Shown here piece after piece: positions 1 to 7,714 of a DNA stretch of 64,000 nt. The translations under genes and the position numbers were made by a program. The stretch is from Rosettibacter firmus (GTDB taxonomy: Bacteria > Bacteroidota > Ignavibacteria > Ignavibacteriales > Melioribacteraceae). How positions within the stretch are numbered: position 1 is the first letter of the stretch; each line of letters opens with the position of its first letter. The stretch is taken from positions 620,001 to 684,000 of the forward strand of contig NZ_JAYKGJ010000001.1 of assembly GCF_036860695.1 (NCBI RefSeq), written 5' to 3'. Under the pieces are notes generated by a model, which had not been told where the DNA came from, made no database searches, and was given only the letters and a program-made list of their open reading frames with translations.

Positions 1-1
1 A

Positions 2-1360
2 CTCGAGCTTATAGAAGAAAATATAAGACAAAGAAAATTTGGTTCAGTAGTCAGATTAGAAGTTGAAAAGCAAATGCCTGATTATATGATTGATACTCTC
101 ATAGAAAATCTGGAAATAACTCGTGATGATTTGCACATCATCGATGGTCCTTTAGGACTAAGTGATGTTATGTTACTCTACGACTTAGCTCTCCCTCATC
201 TGAAAGATAAACCGTTCTATCCTGTAACTCCTCCAATATTTGATGAAGATGAAAATATTTTTTCACTTATTAGCAATAAAGATATTTTAATTATACATCC
301 ATACGAATCATTTACGCCTGTTGTTGATTTTATCAAAGAAGCATCTCGAGATCCAGATGTATTAGCCATAAAACAAACACTATATAGAGTTGGTCAAAAT
401 TCTCCCATCGTAAAGTATTTAATTGAAGCAGCTGAAAGAAAAAAACAGGTTGCCGTGCTGGTTGAACTTAAAGCAAGATTCGACGAAGAAAACAATATTT
501 ATTGGGCACGCGAACTTGAAAAAGCAGGTGTTCATGTAGTTTATGGTTTAGTAGGACTAAAAACTCATGCAAAAATGACACTTGTGGTAAGAAGAGAAGC
601 TGAAGGTGTAAAACGCTATGTCCATTTAAGCACAGGAAATTATAATATTGATACTGCCAAAGTTTACACTGATATTGGACTTTTTACTACCGATGAAGAA
701 ATATGTGCTGATGTTTCAGAAATTTTTAATTATTTAACTGGTTATTCAGAGCAAAAAGAATATAGAAAATTATCTGTTGCTCCTATAAATAAAAGACAAA
801 CTTTCTTAGAGTTAATTGAACGAGAAATAAAAAATGTAAAAACTTATGGTAAAGGGCACTTGATATTCAAACTTAATTCACTTGTTGATCCTGTGCTAAT
901 TGCTTCTCTTTATGAAGCCTCGCGACAGGGTGTAAAAATTGATTTAATTGTTAGAGGAATTTGTTGTCTTATCCCTCAAGTACCAGGATTAAGTGAAAAT
1001 ATTAGAGTAATAAGCATAGTCGGAAGATTTTTAGAGCATAGTAGAATCTATTATTTCTATAATAATGGTAATGAAGAAATTTATTTAAGTAGTGCAGACT
1101 TAATGCAGAGGAATTTAGATCGTAGAGTTGAAATTACATTCCCTATTAAAGATCCCGAGCACAAAGCATTTTTAAAAGAACATATTTTAGATACTTGCTT
1201 AAAAGATAATGTAAAAGCAAGAATATTATTACCAACAGGGAAATATGTTTTCAATCATCCAGTTTATAATGAATCTCTTGTGGATCATCAAGAATATATG
1301 ATGCAATTAGTGAATAACAATTATAAAAAATCTCTTGCATCTAAAATTAATAATAAATAA
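2..1360 (+). CDS. ppk1: Polyphosphate kinase 1, 3' part (5' end outside window)
   Basis: PPK1 reversibly transfers the gamma phosphate of ATP onto polyphosphate. The reading frame is open from base 2, and its first residues ([10 protein letters not shown]-type, here with KFG) match the family interior, so the ATG at 74 is internal and roughly 240 N-terminal residues lie outside the window. The two phospholipase-D-like catalytic domains are present. The conserved GLKTHAK segment holds the phospho-acceptor histidine (codon 566-568, equivalent to E. coli His435). FLEHSR carries the second active-site histidine (codon 1037-1039, equivalent to His592). The gene converges on the iron operon with 29 bases between stop codons and no clear terminator hairpin. 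Confidence 0.96.
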   Translation, partial: LELIEENIRQRKFGSVVRLEVEKQMPDYMIDTLIENLEITRDDLHIIDGPLGLSDVMLLYDLALPHLKDKPFYPVTPPIFDEDENIFSLISNKDILIIHPYESFTPVVDFIKEASRDPDVLAIKQTLYRVGQNSPIVKYLIEAAERKKQVAVLVELKARFDEENNIYWARELEKAGVHVVYGLVGLKTHAKMTLVVRREAEGVKRYVHLSTGNYNIDTAKVYTDIGLFTTDEEICADVSEIFNYLTGYSEQKEYRKLSVAPINKRQTFLELIEREIKNVKTYGKGHLIFKLNSLVDPVLIASLYEASRQGVKIDLIVRGICCLIPQVPGLSENIRVISIVGRFLEHSRIYYFYNNGNEEIYLSSADLMQRNLDRRVEITFPIKDPEHKAFLKEHILDTCLKDNVKARILLPTGKYVFNHPVYNESLVDHQEYMMQLVNNNYKKSLASKINNK

Positions 1361-1389
1361 AAATCATATTCTCTTTTTATTACTTCCAA

Positions 1390-2811
1390 TTAAAAAATAA
1401 ACCACAATCTAGTTACAATAAAACAAACCAGAATTCCCAGCATTATTGGTAGAAATGTTGAAATCAATGTCCATTTCCAGCTATTTGTTTCTTTATAAAT
1501 TGTAAATATTGTTGTAGAACATGGATTATGAAGCAAACTAAATAACATTAAATTAATTCCTGTTAGTGTTGTCCATCCTCCTGTTTTCAAAAGCACTGCA
1601 ACATCTGAGATATTCTCCATTTCAAACATCACTCCAGTTCCCGCTCCCACTCCAGTAATTTTAGTTGTCAACACTGTTAACATTAATATTGTAGGTATTA
1701 CAATTTCATTAGCTGGTATAGCTATTACATATGCAAGAATAATGACTCCATTTAATCCAATAATCATTGCAGCAGGATCAACAAACTTAATAAAGTGTTC
1801 TGCCATACTAACATTATTTATATTAATATTTGCAACAAGCCAGATTACAGCACCAGCAGGTAAAGCAAAAACAACTGCACGCCATAAAACAAAAATTGTT
1901 CTATCAATAAGTGAAGTATATAGAATCTGCAATATCTTTGGTGGGCGATAAGGTGGTAATTCAAGACTAAATGCTGATACTTCCCCCTTTAATACTGTAT
2001 TTGATAAAAGCCATGAAACAACAAGACTCAATATTATTCCCAGAACTGCAATTCCCAGAACTGCAGCTGCAGAAATAAAACCAGCCAAATATGGTGGAGC
2101 TAAACTACCAATAAAAATTGTAGCTATTAAAATTTGTGTAGGCCATCTTCCATTACATATAGAAAAATTATTTGTTATTATTGCTATTAATCTTTCACGC
2201 GGGCTATCGATAATTCTTGCAGCAATAACACCAGCAGCATTACAACCAAAACCCATACTCATTGTTAATGCTTGTTTACCATGTGCACCTACTTTTTTAT
2301 AAATGCTATCCATATTAAATGCAACTCTTGGTAAATATCCAAAATCTTCGAGTAATGTAAATAATGGGAAAAATATAGCCATTGGTGGTAACATAACACT
2401 AACAACCCATGCCATTGAAAGATAAGCTCCATCAATCAATACTCCTTTTAACCACCACGGGAAATGTAATGCGAGTGCGGTCTCTCCTAAAACAGGATGT
2501 AACTTATCAATCAAAATTGAAGATAAAAAACTCGAAGGATAATTAGCTCCTACTATAGTTAACCAGAATACCAAAGAAAGGAGTAATAACATTATAGGTA
2601 AACCAGTCCATTTATTAGTAACTATTTTATCTATAAAACGATCAAAATCAAATTTTTGGTTTTTCTCTAATTTAAAAACAACTTCTTGAGTAATTTCTTC
2701 AGCATTTTTATAAATTGATTTAATAATTAAATCGTGAACACCTTCCCCTATTTCCCATCTTAATTTTTCTGCAGTTTCAATCAGGTTTTCTCTATCGATA
2801 TTATTTTCCAT
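1390..2811 (-). CDS. feoB: Ferrous iron transporter FeoB, membrane part as separate protein
   Basis: This 473-residue protein corresponds to the C-terminal permease half of FeoB, which moves Fe2+ across the inner membrane. Residues 1-65 are a hydrophilic helical lead-in and about 70 onward are hydrophobic segments. The first Gate/nucleoside-recognition core contains GFGCNAAG (Cys190) followed by SPRERL and SICNGRWP (Cys219), matching the FeoB GCN..SPR..C.R.P pattern. There is no GTPase domain; that is encoded 10 bases upstream as its own protein. A good AGGA ribosome site precedes the ATG, so this looks like a real second cistron and not a frameshifted single gene. It is the last gene of the iron operon. 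Split FeoB is unusual relative to the standard fused form. Confidence 0.9.
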   Translation of the reverse strand: MENNIDRENLIETAEKLRWEIGEGVHDLIIKSIYKNAEEITQEVVFKLEKNQKFDFDRFIDKIVTNKWTGLPIMLLLLSLVFWLTIVGANYPSSFLSSILIDKLHPVLGETALALHFPWWLKGVLIDGAYLSMAWVVSVMLPPMAIFFPLFTLLEDFGYLPRVAFNMDSIYKKVGAHGKQALTMSMGFGCNAAGVIAARIIDSPRERLIAIITNNFSICNGRWPTQILIATIFIGSLAPPYLAGFISAAAVLGIAVLGIILSLVVSWLLSNTVLKGEVSAFSLELPPYRPPKILQILYTSLIDRTIFVLWRAVVFALPAGAVIWLVANININNVSMAEHFIKFVDPAAMIIGLNGVIILAYVIAIPANEIVIPTILMLTVLTTKITGVGAGTGVMFEMENISDVAVLLKTGGWTTLTGINLMLFSLLHNPCSTTIFTIYKETNSWKWTLISTFLPIMLGILVCFIVTRLWFIF

Positions 2812-2821
2812 AACCAGTATC

Positions 2822-3610
2822 CTATTTATTATTTGATAATTTTAATGACCCAATTTCACCTGAACGAATAGCATCAATAATTCTTTGATCCCCTTCGAGT
2901 AAACGTAAGGCAATCCATCTTGTATTATTTAAATCAGGAAAAATTTTCTGGATTTTTTTATCAAGCTCTTCAACTGCAAACGCTAATTCTTTGAAGTCTT
3001 CGGTAACTCTGAATGGCTGACATTTAAAACTTCCAGTTGCAACTTCATATACTGCTTTTAATAATTCTTGAATTCCAATTTTTTCTCTTGCAGCTGTTGG
3101 AACAACAGGGATTCCTAATTTCTGTGAAAGTAATTTATCATTGATTAATATTTTATGCCTTTTTGCTTCGTCAATAAGATTCAAACATAAAACAGCTCTA
3201 TCGGTAATTTCAAGAATTTGAAGTACAAGATTTAGATTTCTTTCCAGTCTTGTTGAATCGACTACAATTATAGTTACATCAGGTTTGCCAAACAATATAA
3301 AATCCCGAGCAATTTCTTCATCAACACTTGTAGAAAGTAAAGAATACGTTCCAGGTAAATCGACTATTTTGAATCTCTTATTGTTATAAATAAAACCACC
3401 TTCTGTTCTACCAACAGTTTTACCAGGCCAGTTACCTGTATGTTGTTTAAGTCCAGTAAGACTATTAAAAACAGTACTTTTGCCAGTATTAGGATTCCCG
3501 GCTAAAGCAACAACAAAGTCATAATCTGTCATATCAATTCCGAGTCTTACAAGATGATTCAGATTATGAACAGGTTGGTTTTCACTATTTTGATTTACAT
3601 TATTTTTCAT
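2822..3610 (-). CDS. feoB: FeoB N-terminal GTPase domain as separate protein
   Basis: This 262-residue protein is the cytosolic G-protein half of FeoB, which gates ferrous iron uptake. The G motifs are visible: G1 GNPNTGKST (residues 38-46), the switch-I segment NWPGKTVG, G3 DLPGTYS, G4 NLID and a G5-like PTAARE. A GDI-like helical region with [11 protein letters not shown] follows, and the protein stops before any membrane segment. About 30 residues precede the usual FeoB start. The chosen ATG makes a 4-base ATGA overlap with the upstream DtxR-FeoA gene, which supports it; Met27 is an alternative. The permease half is encoded by the next gene, so the two must assemble in trans (inference). 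Confidence 0.9.
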   Translation of the reverse strand: MKNNVNQNSENQPVHNLNHLVRLGIDMTDYDFVVALAGNPNTGKSTVFNSLTGLKQHTGNWPGKTVGRTEGGFIYNNKRFKIVDLPGTYSLLSTSVDEEIARDFILFGKPDVTIIVVDSTRLERNLNLVLQILEITDRAVLCLNLIDEAKRHKILINDKLLSQKLGIPVVPTAAREKIGIQELLKAVYEVATGSFKCQPFRVTEDFKELAFAVEELDKKIQKIFPDLNNTRWIALRLLEGDQRIIDAIRSGEIGSLKLSNNK

Positions 3611-4614
3611 TTTATTTCTTTAACAAATATGTTTTCAGCCTGATTTTTTCTGAGAGCTATTAATGTTCCTCTTACTTCGTATGCTACTGGTTCTTTTCCA
3701 ATACTTTCTAACACTGGTTTTATTTTTGTGCCCGGCACTATACCCAAATCAAGCAGTCTTCTTCTTTGTTCTCCACGCAGAGCTTTAGATAAATAGTTAA
3801 CCTCTGCAATCTCTCCTGTTTTTAATGAAGAAAGAGGTTTTACATTTATTTTCGAGTAATTACTTTCTTCTATCTCTTTGACGCTTATATTTTTTGCTAC
3901 TTCTGTAGATAACTTAATTTCTCTTCCTTCTACTTCAATAATAATTTCATCTTTGAATTTTTTAATAATCTTCAATTTCATATCTGGATAAATCTTATGC
4001 GAATTAATCACTGAAAAAATTTCATCTGGTTCATCTTCTATGTGCAATATTTGAGCATATTTCCCTTCATCTAATTCATCAAGGAATATTTGTTTCCTGA
4101 AGTGAATATTTCCCTTTTCATTTGGTATTGGATCGCCATGAGGATCTAATAATGGATTACCAAGTTCAATGGAAATTTTATTTGCATCTTCAATATCAAT
4201 TTCATGCTCTTTTTCTTCTGCTATTCGATGCCATTCAGTTTCTTTTATATTTGTTTTTTCAGCCAGATATCTTTCTAATAATCTATGTATACGAACTATC
4301 TTTAGAGCATTTTCTCTTCCCAAATCTGTTAATCGAACTATATTATTTTGCTCAGTCACAAGACCTAATTTTTCTAATTTATATATCAGCTGTCTGGCTG
4401 TCTCTTCATTAATTAATAAGGTTTCTTTTAAACTATCAATTGTACATTCGCTTAGTTTAAATTCACAATCAAACATGTACTTAAGAGCATCTTCAAATAA
4501 TACTTTCTCTCTATACTTCTTCATATCATTTAATTTTGAGAGATATTTTTTTAACATAAAAAAAGCAATAATCAGAACAAGTATTCCAGATAAAAAAATC
4601 AGATTCATTTTCAC
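3607..4614 (-). CDS. Membrane-anchored DtxR-like regulator fused to FeoA-like domains
   Basis: The domain order over 335 residues is unusual. There is one N-terminal membrane segment (about residues 4-22) and a winged-helix DtxR/MntR-type DNA-binding domain (about 38-105). A metal-binding/dimerisation region follows, with His110, His129, Glu133 and His137 spaced as in the family, and the DPHGDPIP motif at 158-165. Two SH3-like FeoA-type domains follow (about 175-250 and 257-335); the second has the FeoA pattern [17 protein letters not shown]. It overlaps both operon neighbours by 4 bases. It may sense iron and act on FeoB at the membrane, on DNA, or on both (inference). A purely structural FeoA role is an alternative for the C-terminal domain. 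Confidence 0.82.
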   Translation of the reverse strand: MKMNLIFLSGILVLIIAFFMLKKYLSKLNDMKKYREKVLFEDALKYMFDCEFKLSECTIDSLKETLLINEETARQLIYKLEKLGLVTEQNNIVRLTDLGRENALKIVRIHRLLERYLAEKTNIKETEWHRIAEEKEHEIDIEDANKISIELGNPLLDPHGDPIPNEKGNIHFRKQIFLDELDEGKYAQILHIEDEPDEIFSVINSHKIYPDMKLKIIKKFKDEIIIEVEGREIKLSTEVAKNISVKEIEESNYSKINVKPLSSLKTGEIAEVNYLSKALRGEQRRRLLDLGIVPGTKIKPVLESIGKEPVAYEVRGTLIALRKNQAENIFVKEIK

Positions 4615-5282
4615 CTCGCCTTCTTAACTGGTTTAACCATTATATTTCTTGCCACTTTATCACTGATCGTAACTGTCTTGTTTGAAAACTTAACGATTAA
4701 AGACTTATCATACGATACTATATCGGAAACCTCAAATGGTACATTTATAAAAAGTCCTATTTTCGATAGATATTTTATAAGTCGTTCATCAGTATCATCA
4801 ACTTGTGATAATTCATAAATATTACCAACTTCACATTGATTCATACAAATTAATTTTGGAAGCTTTGGTAATGTTCCATCCTTTTTAGGAATAGGATGAC
4901 CATGTGGATCTATTTCTGGATAACCCAAGTATTCATCAATTTTATCAATTAAAGAATCAGAAGTATTGTGTTCGAGTAGTTCTGCTTCTTTATGTACTTC
5001 ACTCCAGGGTATTTTTAATACCTCTAATAAAAATGACTCCCATAATCTATGTTTTCTGACAACTTTTAATGCTGCTTTTTTACCCTCTTTTGTTAGTTGC
5101 ATTCCTTTGTATTTAGTATATGTAATCAAACCTTCTTTAGCTAATTTTTTTGCCATTCCGCTAATAGCAGAATTTGTAATTGATAATCTTTTAGCAATTC
5201 TTGAGGTAGCAGCACCAGTATTTTTATCTATGGTATGTATATAAATAAGTTTCAAATAGTTTTCTTTTGAAATTGTAGTCAT
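4611..5282 (-). CDS. DtxR/MntR-family metal-dependent transcriptional regulator
   Basis: This is a soluble 223-residue regulator of the DtxR family, which represses metal uptake genes when loaded with Fe2+ or Mn2+. It has an N-terminal winged helix (about 5-65, with recognition helix around TNSAISGMAKKL), metal-ligand candidates His78, Glu82, His97 and His105, the family motif DPHGHPIP (125-132), and a C-terminal SH3-like domain (about 150-220). It is the first gene of the iron operon and overlaps the next by ATGA. A perfect palindrome 25 bases upstream of its start codon is a likely autoregulatory operator. Whether it responds to iron or manganese cannot be decided here; FeoB downstream favours iron. 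Confidence 0.9.
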   Translation of the reverse strand: MTTISKENYLKLIYIHTIDKNTGAATSRIAKRLSITNSAISGMAKKLAKEGLITYTKYKGMQLTKEGKKAALKVVRKHRLWESFLLEVLKIPWSEVHKEAELLEHNTSDSLIDKIDEYLGYPEIDPHGHPIPKKDGTLPKLPKLICMNQCEVGNIYELSQVDDTDERLIKYLSKIGLFINVPFEVSDIVSYDKSLIVKFSNKTVTISDKVARNIMVKPVKKAR

Positions 5283-5307
5283 AATTTTATCTTCTTAATT
5301 AATTATA

Positions 5308-5327
5308 AAGTTAAGTATTCTTAACTT
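5308..5327. promoter_or_regulatory. Palindromic candidate operator for the DtxR-type regulators
   Basis: AAGTTAAG-TATT-CTTAACTT is a perfect 8-base inverted repeat with a 4-base spacer, in the divergent region between the dtxR-feoB operon and mrp. Its start lies 25 bases upstream of the dtxR start codon. DtxR-family proteins bind palindromes of about this size, so autoregulation of the iron operon is the simplest reading (inference). The region is AT-rich, which weakens the case somewhat. Confidence 0.5.
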
Positions 5328-5472
5328 AATTATCAAGCATATTTAACTATGAATTTTAATATAATTAACTTATTACTCGATACCATAAATTGAACATAAT
5401 CTTGTTGTTCATCGTTTAATAGGTAGAAAGAAAAGAAATTATTATTTTTACTTTTAAAATAATGGAGAATTT

Positions 5473-6570
5473 ATGCAACTTAACATAGATAATATAAAAG
5501 CTGCCTTAAAAAACGTAATAGATCCGGATTTAAAGAGGGATATTGTAAGTTTGAATTTTGTAAAAGACATAAAATTAGAAGGAAAAAATGTATTCTTAGA
5601 AATTCAGCTTACCACACCTGCCTGCCCACTTAAAGATAAAATTAAAGATGATTGTATCAATGAAATCAAAAAAGCTTTTCCTGAAATTGAAAATATTAAT
5701 GTGAATTTAACTTCCAATGTCAGCACAAAATTTGAGAAAACAAAAAACTCAATTCTACCAGATGTAAAAAACACAATAGCTGTTGCCAGCGGGAAAGGTG
5801 GGGTAGGAAAAAGTACTGTCGCTGCTAATATTGCAATTGCTCTCTCTAAATTAGGAAGCAAGGTAGGACTTATAGATGCAGACATCTATGGTCCAAGCAT
5901 ACCAATGATGCTTGGAATTCCAAGCAAACCACAAATTTACCAGGATACAAAAACCGGAAAAATGTTACCTCTCGATAGTTATGGTATAAAAGTTATTTCT
6001 ATTGGTTTTCTCATTGACGAGGATACACCAGTTATCTGGCGTGGACCAATGGCAAGTGGTGCAATCAAACAATTTATGACAGATGTATTCTGGGATGAAT
6101 TAGATTATTTAATTTTTGATTTACCTCCGGGAACTGGTGATATACAATTAACTCTTGTTCAATCAATTCCTTTAACTGGAGCAATTGTAGTTACAACACC
6201 ACAAGATGTTTCATTAATTGATGTCAAAAAAGCAATGCGAATGTTTCAACGTGTTAATGTTCCAATACTTGGTATAATTGAAAATATGAGTTATTTTATA
6301 GCTCCAGATACAGGAAAACGATATGATATATTTGGAAATGGTGGTGGAGAAAAATTATCCAGAGAACTTTCTGTCCCACTACTTGGACAAATACCAATCA
6401 ACCCAAATATTCGAATTGGTGGAGATTCTGGTAAACCAATTGTATACGCAGAACCTGATTCAGAAGAAGCAAAAAAAATTATTGAAATAAGTAAAAATCT
6501 TGCAGCACAAATAAGCATAAATAATTTATCAACCAGTACTCCTAAAATTGAAATAGTTTTAGGAAATTAA
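5473..6570 (+). CDS. mrp: Mrp/ApbC-type Fe-S cluster carrier ATPase
   Basis: Mrp/ApbC proteins carry and transfer Fe-S clusters in the cytosol. The 365 residues contain an N-terminal MIP18/DUF59 domain (1-85, conserved Cys51 in TTPACPLKD) and a deviant Walker A P-loop ASGKGGVGKST (105-115) of the ParA/MinD superfamily, with the IDADIYGPS switch at 134-142. The ENMSYF segment (270-275) is followed by IAPDTG, where many homologues have the cluster-binding CxxC pair; here both cysteines are absent. The RBS GGAG is well placed. It is followed after 11 bases by an NfuA/NifU-type scaffold gene, which supports an Fe-S assembly role. Confidence 0.93.
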   Translation: MQLNIDNIKAALKNVIDPDLKRDIVSLNFVKDIKLEGKNVFLEIQLTTPACPLKDKIKDDCINEIKKAFPEIENINVNLTSNVSTKFEKTKNSILPDVKNTIAVASGKGGVGKSTVAANIAIALSKLGSKVGLIDADIYGPSIPMMLGIPSKPQIYQDTKTGKMLPLDSYGIKVISIGFLIDEDTPVIWRGPMASGAIKQFMTDVFWDELDYLIFDLPPGTGDIQLTLVQSIPLTGAIVVTTPQDVSLIDVKKAMRMFQRVNVPILGIIENMSYFIAPDTGKRYDIFGNGGGEKLSRELSVPLLGQIPINPNIRIGGDSGKPIVYAEPDSEEAKKIIEISKNLAAQISINNLSTSTPKIEIVLGN

Positions 6571-6581
6571 AAGAGGTTATT

Positions 6582-6833
6582 ATGAATGAAGATTTGCAAA
6601 ATAATATACTGAAAGAAAAGGTTGAGAAAGCTTTAGAGACAATTCGACCTTATCTTAAAGCAGATGGTGGAGATGTTGAATTAGTGAAAGTTACGCCTGA
6701 AGGTATTGTCGAAGTTAAATTAACCGGTGCCTGTGTTGATTGTCCAATGTCTCTTATGACTTTAAGAGCTGGTGTCGAACGCGTTCTAATAAGAGAGGTA
6801 CCGGGCATACGCCGTGTAGAAGCAGTTAATTGA
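6582..6833 (+). CDS. NifU C-terminal-domain Fe-S scaffold protein
   Basis: This small 83-residue protein consists of only the NifU-like/Nfu domain, which binds a labile Fe-S cluster for transfer to apo-proteins. The motif GACVDCPMS supplies the cluster-ligating pair Cys51 and Cys54, and LKADGGDVELV is the usual N-terminal signature. A GAGGT ribosome site precedes the ATG. It lies directly downstream of mrp, so the two likely act together in cluster delivery; the missing CxxC in Mrp makes this partnership more relevant (inference). Its length is normal for stand-alone Nfu-domain proteins. Confidence 0.95.
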   Translation: MNEDLQNNILKEKVEKALETIRPYLKADGGDVELVKVTPEGIVEVKLTGACVDCPMSLMTLRAGVERVLIREVPGIRRVEAVN

Positions 6834-6869
6834 AAATTCCGTATTTAATAAATAAGTAGAGAAAAAAAT

Positions 6870-7628
6870 ATGCGTACAAAAGTAGTTGCCGGTAACTGGA
6901 AAATGAATAATGATATTAATTCTTCAGTTACACTTATTAATGAAATTAAAAAGGGCTTAAATCAAAAAAATATTAATGTTAAAGTTATAATCTGCCCTCC
7001 TTTTACTTCACTTGAAACAGCTTATGCTTTAATTAAGGAGACTCCTATAAAATTAGGAGCACAAAATATGTATTTTGAAAAAAGCGGTGCTTTTACTGGT
7101 GAAATTTCACCTTTAATGTTAAAAAGCGTTGGTTGTGAATATGTAATTTTAGGACATTCCGAACGAAGAACCATTTTTATGGAGTCGAATCAATTAATTA
7201 ATAAAAAAATTAAAGCAGCTATATCAAATGGATTAAATCCTATCTTTTGTATTGGTGAAACTCTTGAAGAAAGAGAAGCAGGAAAAACATTTAATGTTGT
7301 GGAAACTCAAATTCGTGAAGGTTTAGCCAATTTATCTGAGCAAGAACTTTCAAACCTAATTATTGCATACGAACCTGTCTGGGCTATAGGAACAGGTAGA
7401 AATGCTACCCCCGAACAAGCAGAAGAAGTTCATAAGTTTATTAGAGATTTAATTGCAAATCTTTATTCAAAAGAATTTGCTGAAAAGTTAATTATTCAAT
7501 ATGGCGGCAGTGTAAAACCAGAAAACTCAAAAGATTTAATGTCGCAACCGGATATTGATGGTGCTCTGGTGGGAGGAGCCTGTTTGAATGCTGAATCTTT
7601 TATTAAAATTATAGAGTCCGCTCAATAG
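6870..7628 (+). CDS. tpiA: Triosephosphate isomerase
   Basis: This enzyme interconverts dihydroxyacetone phosphate and glyceraldehyde 3-phosphate in glycolysis. All catalytic features are present in the 252 residues: Lys11 in NWKMN, His96 in ILGHSERR, Glu168 in AYEPVWAIGTG, and the phosphate-binding YGGSVKPEN loop near the C-terminus. Length is standard. It follows nfu by 36 bases and is the last gene of the unit: its TAG stop lies inside the stem-loop of the downstream terminator. Confidence 0.98.
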   Translation: MRTKVVAGNWKMNNDINSSVTLINEIKKGLNQKNINVKVIICPPFTSLETAYALIKETPIKLGAQNMYFEKSGAFTGEISPLMLKSVGCEYVILGHSERRTIFMESNQLINKKIKAAISNGLNPIFCIGETLEEREAGKTFNVVETQIREGLANLSEQELSNLIIAYEPVWAIGTGRNATPEQAEEVHKFIRDLIANLYSKEFAEKLIIQYGGSVKPENSKDLMSQPDIDGALVGGACLNAESFIKIIESAQ

Positions 7629-7639
7629 CGGACTTTTTT
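7615..7639 (+). terminator. Rho-independent terminator overlapping the tpiA stop
   Basis: A perfect 8-base stem AGTCCGCT / AGCGGACT with a CAAT loop is followed directly by five further T. The tpiA stop codon (7626-7628) sits across the loop and the 3' arm, so a terminating ribosome could compete with hairpin folding. Confidence 0.9.
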
Positions 7640-7654
7640 GTTCCCCCTGCCAAA

Positions 7655-7685
7655 TTGATAAGCCCTCTCATTTTTTATATATTTG
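7655..7685 (+). promoter_or_regulatory. Candidate Bacteroidetes-type promoter before the GH2-like gene
   Basis: TTG at 7655-7657 is followed after 20 bases by TATATTTG at 7678-7685, matching the TTG-N(17-23)-TAnnTTTG promoter described for Bacteroidetes. It lies between the tpiA terminator and the start at 7715, where a promoter is expected. In AT-rich DNA such matches arise by chance. Confidence 0.4.
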
Positions 7686-7714
7686 AAAGATATATTACTA
7701 TATTTTTATAGAAA

